From: Algivirga pacifica
GTDB taxonomy: Bacteria > Bacteroidota > Bacteroidia > Cytophagales > Flammeovirgaceae
NCBI RefSeq assembly: GCF_039543525.1
Contig: NZ_BAABJX010000045.1
Coordinates: 73,724 to 137,723, forward strand
Reading direction: 5' to 3'
Length of the DNA: 64,000 nucleotides
The notes below the pieces were generated by a model. That model did not search any database. It was not told the DNA's origin and worked only from the letters and a program-made list of their open reading frames with translations. Both the position numbers and the translations under genes were made by a program. Below are positions 9,065-15,324 of this stretch, piece after piece (within the stretch, counting starts at the first letter, position 1; each line of letters begins with the position of its first letter).

Positions 9065-10057
9065 ATGAGAAATTCGGTAATTCTTTCCTCAGGAATGCAT
9101 GTCCCGGAGCAGGTGTATACCAACCAGTATTTTAATGATTTACTGGGAGAAGATGTAGATACCTGGTTGAGAGAAAATGTACAGATTTATGAAAGACGTT
9201 GGTGTAACGAAGAAGAGTCTGTAGCAGATCTTTGTGTAGCAGCAGCAGAAAAAGCCTTGGCAGAAGGAGACTTGAAAGCGACGGATCTGGATCTTTTGAT
9301 TATTGCAACGGATACTCCGGAGTATATATCCCCTTCAACGGCTTCAAAAGTACAGCACCGTTTGGGCGCTGTGAATGCAGGAACGTTTGATGTGAATACC
9401 GCTTGTGCTGGGTTTGTGACAGCCTTGGATATTGCGAGCAAGTACATTCGTTCGGACGAACAATACAATAAGGTAATGATCATTGGTGCTTATGCGATGA
9501 GCAAGTACCTGAACATGCAGGATAAAAAGACGGTGACCTTGTTTGCAGATGGAGCGGCTGCTTTTGTCTTGGGAGCAGATACCTCAGACAGCGGAAAAGG
9601 ATTTCTGGCAAGTGAGTTAACGACTAAGGGAGAATATGCCGACTGGATGGGAATCTATGCAGGAGCGACAAAAACACCGACTACGGCTGCAGTGGTTGCC
9701 GAGAACGACCATAAGTTGAAGATCTTACAACGTTTCCCTTCAGAGCTTAACCCTGAGATGTGGTCACAACTAGCACTGAATCTATGTAAGCGAGTAGGAG
9801 TAGAACCGCATCAAGTAGACCACTTCTTCCTGACACAGATTAATATAAACAGTATTCAGGCTACAATGGATCGTTTGGGATTACCGATGAGTAAGACGAC
9901 CACCGTAATGCATAATTATGGCTATACAGGGTCTGCCTGCATCCCGATGGCTTATGAAAAAGCCAAGAAAAATGGCAAGATCAAGGAAGGCGATTTGGTG
10001 ATGTTTATAGGATCTGGAGGAGGACTATCATTTGGAGCAGTAGCCTTTAGACTCTAG
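9065..10057 (+). CDS. KAS III (FabH)-like protein lacking the His-Asn pair
   Basis: A 330-residue thiolase-fold protein of the beta-ketoacyl-ACP synthase III family. Family signs are the acyl-accepting Cys114 in NTACAGF, LFADGAAAFVLG in the middle and the closing FIGSGGGLSFGAVAFRL. An ungapped comparison with the usual FabH pattern (PHQAN ... YGNTSAAS) shows LTQIN and YGYTGSAC here, so the catalytic His is Thr257 and the catalytic Asn is Tyr287. Without them a decarboxylating condensation is unlikely; a transacylase, thioesterase-like or non-decarboxylating role is possible. It precedes an acyl-CoA synthetase and a hydrolase, so its substrate is probably an acyl-CoA formed in this pathway. 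Confidence 0.85.
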   Translation: MRNSVILSSGMHVPEQVYTNQYFNDLLGEDVDTWLRENVQIYERRWCNEEESVADLCVAAAEKALAEGDLKATDLDLLIIATDTPEYISPSTASKVQHRLGAVNAGTFDVNTACAGFVTALDIASKYIRSDEQYNKVMIIGAYAMSKYLNMQDKKTVTLFADGAAAFVLGADTSDSGKGFLASELTTKGEYADWMGIYAGATKTPTTAAVVAENDHKLKILQRFPSELNPEMWSQLALNLCKRVGVEPHQVDHFFLTQININSIQATMDRLGLPMSKTTTVMHNYGYTGSACIPMAYEKAKKNGKIKEGDLVMFIGSGGGLSFGAVAFRL

Positions 10058-10076
10058 GCATATAGATAATGCTTTT

Positions 10077-10097
10077 AGACGCTCTGGTAGAGCGTCT
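10077..10097 (+). terminator. Small hairpin between KAS III-like and CoA-ligase genes
   Basis: AGACGCTC and GAGCGTCT form a perfect 8-bp stem with a 5-base loop, 19 bases after the KAS III-like stop. It may attenuate read-through into the acyl-CoA synthetase gene. It resembles the palindrome at 325-348 in having a GCGTC-rich stem. Confidence 0.4.
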
Positions 10098-10110
10098 CTA
10101 CTACTTAACT

Positions 10111-10138
10111 TTTTACCTTTTATCTTTTACCTATTACC
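10111..10138 (+). repeat. One-sided heptad repeat (TTTTACC)
   Basis: Four consecutive 7-mers, TTTTACC, TTTTATC, TTTTACC, TATTACC, fill the space directly before the ATG at 10145. There is no complementary arm nearby, so here the 7-bp array is not a hairpin but an upstream leader. Confidence 0.55.
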
Positions 10139-10144
10139 TCTAAA

Positions 10145-11677
10145 ATGCATTATACAAAAGACTGGTTTTCAAAGTGGGCGATGTATGAGCCGGATAAGGT
10201 AGCCATCAGGGAAGCTGATTCCGGTCGGGAGATCACCTACGGAGAATTGAATAAAAGAAGTGATTTGGTGGCTTTCGCCTTCCAGCAACTAGGACTGCAG
10301 AAAGGCGATCGAGTAGCGATCTTATCAGAGTTTTGCCTGGAGTATGTATTACTTCTGGGAGTAGCTCAGCGATTAGGGATTATTCTTGTTCCTCTAAACT
10401 ACCGATTATCAGGGAGAGAGCTGGATTACATCCTATATAACTCATCTCCTAAGATGGTGATCACGGATTTGGCGTACCGTCACCTATTGAATGGACAAGA
10501 TTATTATGAGGCTATTCAGCACCGTTTATCCATTCAGGATATCTTCAAGCTAGAGGAGTATGCAGAAAAAGAAGTACGTCTTTTAAAAAGAGAAGAATTG
10601 GAGGAGAATGATCCTTTATTTATCCTTTACACTTCTGGTACTACAGGTTTTCCAAAAGGGGCGTTATATACCCATGGCATGATGTTCTGGAACAGTGTGA
10701 ATACGGAAATTACCTTGACGGTGACCTCCAATGATCACACGATTGTTTGTATGCCACCTTTCCATACAGGAGGCTGGAATGTGCTGTTGACTCCTCTGTT
10801 GATGCACGGAGCTTGTATTACCCTGATGCCAAAGTTTGATGCCGATAAGGTATTGAAAGAGTTGGAAGAACAGAAGATCACCCTATTTATGGCAGTGCCG
10901 ACGATGTTGAAAATGATGGCCGATAGTCCATTATTTGAGGAGGTTGATCTTTCTCCATTGCGCTACTTTATTGTGGGCGGAGAGGCCATGCCTATTCCAT
11001 TGATTGAGCAATGGGCGAATAAAGGCGTCATGGTACGTCAAGGGTTTGGATTGACCGAAGCAGGACCGAATATAACCTCTCTACACCATAGGGATGCCAT
11101 CCGTAAGAAAGGCTCTATAGGCCTTCCTAACTTTTATATAGAAACTCGTTTGGTGGATGATAAGGGAGAGGATGTAAAGGAAGGAGAAGTAGGTGAATTC
11201 TTGATTAAGGGTCCTATTGTTACCCCAGGGTACTGGAAAAACCCAGAGGCCACAGCACAAGCTTTCTATGGAGAATGGTTCCGTACAGGTGACTTACTGA
11301 AGCAGGATAGGGAAGGGTATCTTTACGTGATGGATAGAATTAAGCATATGTATATCTCTGGTGGAGAAAATGTATATCCGGCAGAAGTAGAGCATGCCTT
11401 GAGAGAGCAGGAGGGTATTAAGGAGATTGCCATCGTGGGGGTACCTGACGAAAAGTGGGGTGAAACAGGATTTGCCTTGATTGTAGGAGAAGGAGAGACC
11501 GTACTTACCGAAGATATTGTGTTGCAAAAATGTCAGGGTATTCTGGCTCGATATAAGCAGCCCCGTCATTTCTACTTTGTGAATGAATTGCCAAAGGGAG
11601 ATACGGGAAAAATCAATCGTAAAGAGGTGAAGAAAATCGCATTGGAACAATTAGCACAGCAAACGGCCAATGTATAA
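10145..11677 (+). CDS. Acyl-CoA synthetase (AMP-forming)
   Basis: A 510-residue adenylate-forming enzyme activating a carboxylic acid to an acyl-CoA via acyl-AMP. The P-loop motif A3 reads YTSGTTGFPKG (~residue 174); A5 is GFGLTEAGP; A7/A8 are WFRTGDL and DRIKHMYISGGENVYPAEVE; the adenylating Lys is in PKGDTGKINRK near the end. Overall form matches medium/long-chain or aryl acid CoA ligases rather than acetyl-CoA synthetase; OleC-type beta-lactone synthetases share the fold, so this alternative remains. Its stop overlaps the start of the alpha/beta hydrolase by 8 bases, so the two are translationally coupled. Confidence 0.9.
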   Translation: MHYTKDWFSKWAMYEPDKVAIREADSGREITYGELNKRSDLVAFAFQQLGLQKGDRVAILSEFCLEYVLLLGVAQRLGIILVPLNYRLSGRELDYILYNSSPKMVITDLAYRHLLNGQDYYEAIQHRLSIQDIFKLEEYAEKEVRLLKREELEENDPLFILYTSGTTGFPKGALYTHGMMFWNSVNTEITLTVTSNDHTIVCMPPFHTGGWNVLLTPLLMHGACITLMPKFDADKVLKELEEQKITLFMAVPTMLKMMADSPLFEEVDLSPLRYFIVGGEAMPIPLIEQWANKGVMVRQGFGLTEAGPNITSLHHRDAIRKKGSIGLPNFYIETRLVDDKGEDVKEGEVGEFLIKGPIVTPGYWKNPEATAQAFYGEWFRTGDLLKQDREGYLYVMDRIKHMYISGGENVYPAEVEHALREQEGIKEIAIVGVPDEKWGETGFALIVGEGETVLTEDIVLQKCQGILARYKQPRHFYFVNELPKGDTGKINRKEVKKIALEQLAQQTANV

Positions 11678-12539
11678 ATGTAAAGTATACCAAGGACATC
11701 CCATTGCTTATAGAGAGGTGGGGAGTGGAGAACAGACGATTCTATTCTTACATGGAATGGGAAGTAGCTCTCTGGGATGGGAAGATACAATACAGGCCTT
11801 GAAGGAGGACTATCGCTGTATTGCCGTGGATCTTCCTGGCTTTGGCATGACACCCTGGATTGAAACACAAGACCTGTTTGGTCTGTACTTGAACTTGATT
11901 TCTGATTTGGTGACTGATTTGATAGGATCTTCATTGATCGTGGCAGGGCATTCTATGGGGGGACAACTGGCGATGTTGTCTGCCCTGGATATGCCCCATC
12001 AGGTCTCAGGAGTTATATTATCAGCACCGGCAGGATTAGAACCATACAGTGTAGAAGATCGCAGATTGACCGAGCAATTTTTCTCTTTATCCCAAGTAAT
12101 GCAGTGGGATGAGGAGGAGGTGAAAGGACATTTTCTGAGAAACTTTTATGAAATGCCTTCTTGGGCTGAACCTTTATTGCAACAGCGCCTCGAAAAACTT
12201 ACAGGAGAAAGACATGAGGGGTTTTGTAAGGCAGTAGCGGCAGCAGTGAGCGGAATGTTGGATTATCCATTACCAAATAAGACAGTGGATATCCCTATGA
12301 CGGTCATTTTTGGACAGCAGGATCAATATATCCCGAACCGGGTATTGCATCCTGAATTAACCGTAGACAAAGTGGCCTCTTCTATCAAACAATTGACGAA
12401 TAATTATAGTATTCATTTACTAGAAGATTGTGGACATTTTCCTCATGTAGAACAGCGTACAAAGTGTCTTTCTATTATTCGATCTATTGTAGAACAATAT
12501 TTTCAGACCACTTCGATGCCAGTAAACATCGATGGATAA
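11670..12539 (+). CDS. Alpha/beta hydrolase (cytoplasmic esterase)
   Basis: A 289-residue hydrolase without a signal peptide. The oxyanion region is LFLHGMGSSSLGW. The nucleophile elbow is AGHSMGGQ (Ser ~92). The acid is in VIFGQQDQYIP and the His in EDCGHFPHVE, so the Ser-Asp-His triad is complete. It overlaps the acyl-CoA synthetase by 8 bases at its start and the lipoprotein esterase by 8 bases at its end, which places it inside a tight operon. In this context it may cleave ester dimers or oligomers in the cytoplasm, or act as a thioesterase; OleB-type beta-lactone decarboxylases share the fold. Confidence 0.85.
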   Translation: MYKCKVYQGHPIAYREVGSGEQTILFLHGMGSSSLGWEDTIQALKEDYRCIAVDLPGFGMTPWIETQDLFGLYLNLISDLVTDLIGSSLIVAGHSMGGQLAMLSALDMPHQVSGVILSAPAGLEPYSVEDRRLTEQFFSLSQVMQWDEEEVKGHFLRNFYEMPSWAEPLLQQRLEKLTGERHEGFCKAVAAAVSGMLDYPLPNKTVDIPMTVIFGQQDQYIPNRVLHPELTVDKVASSIKQLTNNYSIHLLEDCGHFPHVEQRTKCLSIIRSIVEQYFQTTSMPVNIDG

Positions 12540-13575
12540 AAAAGAGATCATCATGAATATTAAAGAATATGTTGTGGTATTCAGTATCCTGATGTGGGTT
12601 ATAGGATGCCAACCTCAAGAGTCAAAAGAAGAGCCTACGGTTGATGTTGCTCTTACAACTGTAGAAGCATTTGGTACTAATCCCGGAGCATTGGAGATGT
12701 ATTACTATCAGCCAAAGGAAATAAAAACGGAGGCACCTATAGTAGTAGCACTTCACGGATGTACACAAACTGCTGCAGATTATGCAGTGCAAAGTGGGTG
12801 GAATACCATGGCAGATCGTTATGGGTTTTATGTGGTATACCCTCAACAAAAAACAGATAACAACGCTTATGCTTGTTTTAACTGGTTTGAGGAGGGAGAT
12901 ATCGCAAGGGAAGGAGGAGAAGCACAGTCGATTCGTGAAATGGTAGCCTATATGGCAGATAAATTTCAGGTAAATGAAGATAAAATATTTGTGACAGGAT
13001 TCTCGGCAGGGGGAGCGATGACTTCCGTGATGTTGGCGACTTACCCAGAAGTATTTAAGGGAGGAGCCGTAAATGCAGGAATTCCTTATAAAGCAGGTAT
13101 TGGTATGCTGGCAGGTATGGGAGCGATGAAAGATCCGGGAAGCTTATCCCCTCAACAAAGAGCTGAGAAAGTGAGAGAAGCATCTTCTTATGAGGGAGAA
13201 TGGCCAACATTAACGGTATTTCATGGTGCTCAGGATGATGCTGTAAATGTCTTGAATGCTAATGAGTTGGTGAAACAGTTTATTGGGTTACATACCAAAG
13301 AAGAGATACCATTGACTGAATGGGCAAAGACAGATAAAGATTTTGAAGGAGTAAAGGGACTTACCAGAGTAAGCTACCCAATAGAAGAACAAGAAGCGGT
13401 TGTTTACTATGAGTTTGAAGCATTGGGGCATGCTCTTCCGGTAGATCCTGGTACAGAAAAACATCAAGGAGGACAAGAGGCAACCTATGCGAAGGATGTT
13501 GATTTTTCTTCTTCTTATTGGGCATTGAAAGAGTGGGAAATAATCCCTGAGACATTGGAAGCAAAAAGTAAATAG
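12532..13575 (+). CDS. PHB-depolymerase-family esterase, lipoprotein form
   Basis: A 347-residue esterase anchored by lipidation. The N-terminus has a hydrophobic helix ending in the lipobox VIGC (Cys ~26). The catalytic domain shows the His-Gly-Cys oxyanion element VVALHGCTQTA, the CFNWFEEGD motif typical of the Esterase_phb family, the nucleophile in GFSAGGAM, Asp in HGAQDDAVN and His in ALGHALPVDP. The family includes PHB depolymerases, feruloyl esterases and acetylxylan esterases. The start at 12532 overlaps the previous stop; ATG 12553 would give a shorter signal peptide. It is closely related to the next two proteins but lacks a T9SS tail. Confidence 0.85.
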   Translation: MDKKEIIMNIKEYVVVFSILMWVIGCQPQESKEEPTVDVALTTVEAFGTNPGALEMYYYQPKEIKTEAPIVVALHGCTQTAADYAVQSGWNTMADRYGFYVVYPQQKTDNNAYACFNWFEEGDIAREGGEAQSIREMVAYMADKFQVNEDKIFVTGFSAGGAMTSVMLATYPEVFKGGAVNAGIPYKAGIGMLAGMGAMKDPGSLSPQQRAEKVREASSYEGEWPTLTVFHGAQDDAVNVLNANELVKQFIGLHTKEEIPLTEWAKTDKDFEGVKGLTRVSYPIEEQEAVVYYEFEALGHALPVDPGTEKHQGGQEATYAKDVDFSSSYWALKEWEIIPETLEAKSK

Positions 13576-13586
13576 ACCAAAGTACT

Positions 13587-13665
13587 GGTTAAAGAGTTCA
13601 GATTTTATCGGTTACGATATCCTGAAAAGGGTACGAACTGTCACAGATAAAATCGCTCTTTAACC
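13587..13665 (+). repeat. Asymmetric-loop hairpin element, copy 3
   Basis: The left arm GGTTAAAGAG + TTCA + GATTTTATC (13587-13609) faces GATAAAATC + G + CTCTTTAACC (13646-13665). The outer 10-bp and inner 9-bp stems are perfect, with the TTCA/G internal loop. It begins 12 bases after the esterase stop, where it may end transcription. Confidence 0.8.
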
Positions 13666-13671
13666 ACCATG

Positions 13672-13819
13672 ACCTAAAAAAACAGGCCACTTTCACAGGC
13701 CTTAATGATAACAACACAATCATTAGCAGGGATATAAACGTATTCCACGATGTAACCAAAAACCATCTCGCATAGGAGTATGCCCTGCCATTATTTACTT
13801 TAACAACACACACTTACAC
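13672..13819 (+). promoter_or_regulatory. Duplicated leader upstream of a depolymerase gene
   Basis: About 150 bases, including ACAGGCCTTAA, GATAACAACACAAT, TATTCCACGATGTAACC, ATCTCGCATAGGAGTA and TTATTTACTTTAACAACACA, recur almost unchanged at 15178-15324 before the next depolymerase. The conservation extends to the hairpin element before it, so the whole unit was copied. Whether it holds a promoter or a structured leader is not clear. No TANNTTTG core stands out. Confidence 0.55.
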
Positions 13820-15040
13820 ATGTTTACTATTTCTAGACTACTGACGACCGTCACCTTGGTGATAGGGCTATCTCTTACGTCCTATGGTCAACTAACCTCC
13901 GTCTCCAGTTTCGGAAGTAACCCAGGAAACCTGAAAATGTATTACTATTCCCCTTCTAATGTTCCAGCAGGAGCCCCTGTTGTGGTTGCTCTACATGGGT
14001 GCGGACAAGATGCTTCAGTTTTTTCCAGAGAGACAGAATGGAACGATTTGGCAGATGTTTACGGCTTTCATGTCGTGTATCCAGAACAGAAAACCAGTAA
14101 TAATGTATCCCGTTGCTTCAATTGGTTTGAGAGCAATGATATTCGTAGGGGAAGTGGAGAGGCATTATCCATTCGAAATATGGTTGCCTATATGAAGAAT
14201 AATAGGAACGCAGCTAACACGGCATACGTGATGGGATTATCTGCAGGAGGAGGAATGACGGCAGTGATGTTAGCCACCTATCCGGAAGTGTTTAGGGGAG
14301 GAGCGGTAATGGCAGGTGTGCCCTATAAAGCAGCAACCCCATATACGGCACTTTCAGTAATGAGTTTGGGAGTAAACAAATCGCCAAAAGCATGGGGCGA
14401 TCTTGTACGGAATGCATCGTCTTTTTCGGGAGAATGGCCTAAACTAGCCGTGTTTCATGGCACCTATGATAATATCGTTAATTATAGCCATAGTAAAGAG
14501 CTGGTTGATCAGTTCCTGAATCTCCATGACCCTTCTATTACTTCAAGTAATCAAGTAAATGCTGATAATGTTACCTACTCTTTTAATGGAACCACAAACG
14601 TAACAAGGGGAGGTTTTGAGGTAAATGGAAAAGAGGTAGTGGTGCGTTATAGCGTATACATGGGACATGCTATATCGGTAGATCCATACGGCCGTGGCAG
14701 AGAAGGAAAAGGAGGAAGAACGGGAACATATTCTTCTGACAGGTATTTTTACTCTCCTTATTTTGCAGCAAAATTTTGGGGATTGACGAGTGGTGGAAGT
14801 TCCCGTTGGGCTACTACTCCAAATTCTCAATTGAAATGGTATGTAGGCGAAGGAAATACATTGCACACGAGTTTACAGGAGAGTGCAAAATTCTCTTTGA
14901 TTAGCTTGGATGGTAAAGTACTGATGGAGGAAAATATATCTCCCGATCATCAACAACTTAAACTTCAAGCGAAAGGAATTGTGATAGGGCTTTTAGAGGT
15001 GGGAGAAGAGGTATTCCGTAAGAAGTTTTACTTGGAGTAA
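13820..15040 (+). CDS. Secreted PHB-depolymerase-family esterase with T9SS tail
   Basis: A 406-residue exported esterase. A signal peptide ends at SYGQ. The catalytic domain (~25-325) has VVALHGCGQDA, CFNWFESND, nucleophile GLSAGGGM, acid in HGTYDNIVN and His in MGHAISVDP. The last ~75 residues, starting LKWYVGEGNTLH and ending FRKKFYLE, form a T9SS-type C-terminal domain with GLLEVGEEVF. It should act outside the cell or on its surface on polyester or acylated polymers. It is a tandem paralogue of the genes at 12532 and 15325 and has a CA-rich leader. Confidence 0.88.
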   Translation: MFTISRLLTTVTLVIGLSLTSYGQLTSVSSFGSNPGNLKMYYYSPSNVPAGAPVVVALHGCGQDASVFSRETEWNDLADVYGFHVVYPEQKTSNNVSRCFNWFESNDIRRGSGEALSIRNMVAYMKNNRNAANTAYVMGLSAGGGMTAVMLATYPEVFRGGAVMAGVPYKAATPYTALSVMSLGVNKSPKAWGDLVRNASSFSGEWPKLAVFHGTYDNIVNYSHSKELVDQFLNLHDPSITSSNQVNADNVTYSFNGTTNVTRGGFEVNGKEVVVRYSVYMGHAISVDPYGRGREGKGGRTGTYSSDRYFYSPYFAAKFWGLTSGGSSRWATTPNSQLKWYVGEGNTLHTSLQESAKFSLISLDGKVLMEENISPDHQQLKLQAKGIVIGLLEVGEEVFRKKFYLE

Positions 15041-15093
15041 TAAGCGAACTGCCTTGAGGGAAAAGAAGTGGTTTAATAGAAGCGAACCAAACT

Positions 15094-15172
15094 GGTTAAA
15101 GAGTTCAGATTTTATCGGTTACAATGTCATGAAAAAGTTACGAACTATCACAGATAAAATCGCTCTTTAACC
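15094..15172 (+). repeat. Asymmetric-loop hairpin element, copy 4
   Basis: The left arm is at 15094-15116 and the right arm at 15153-15172. Both are identical to those of the copy at 13587, with the same TTCA/G internal loop. The 36-base loops also match at most positions (GGTTAC, TGAAAA, TACGAACT, TCACA). It lies 53 bases after the second esterase stop. Confidence 0.8.
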
Positions 15173-15177
15173 CTCAC

Positions 15178-15324
15178 GACCTAAGAAATACAGGCTCCAC
15201 AGGCCTTAACGATAACAACACAATTATCAACAGGGAGACAACATATTCCACGATGTAACCGACAGGATCTCGCATAGGAGTAGGTATGCCCTGTAATTAT
15301 TTACTTTAACAACACACACTTAAC
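15178..15324 (+). promoter_or_regulatory. Second copy of the depolymerase leader
   Basis: This is the duplicate of 13672-13819, with point changes and small insertions. It ends in TTTACTTTAACAACACACACTT just before the ATG at 15325. Its conservation, stronger than that of typical spacers here, argues for a recent duplication, function, or both. Confidence 0.55.

Noticed and set aside
9065..12539. OleABC(D) olefin or beta-lactone pathway
   Set aside because: KAS III, CoA-ligase-like and hydrolase genes are in order, but the KAS protein lacks the OleA His and Asn, no OleD reductase is present, and the ligase looks like an ordinary acyl-CoA synthetase. Not excluded by structure.
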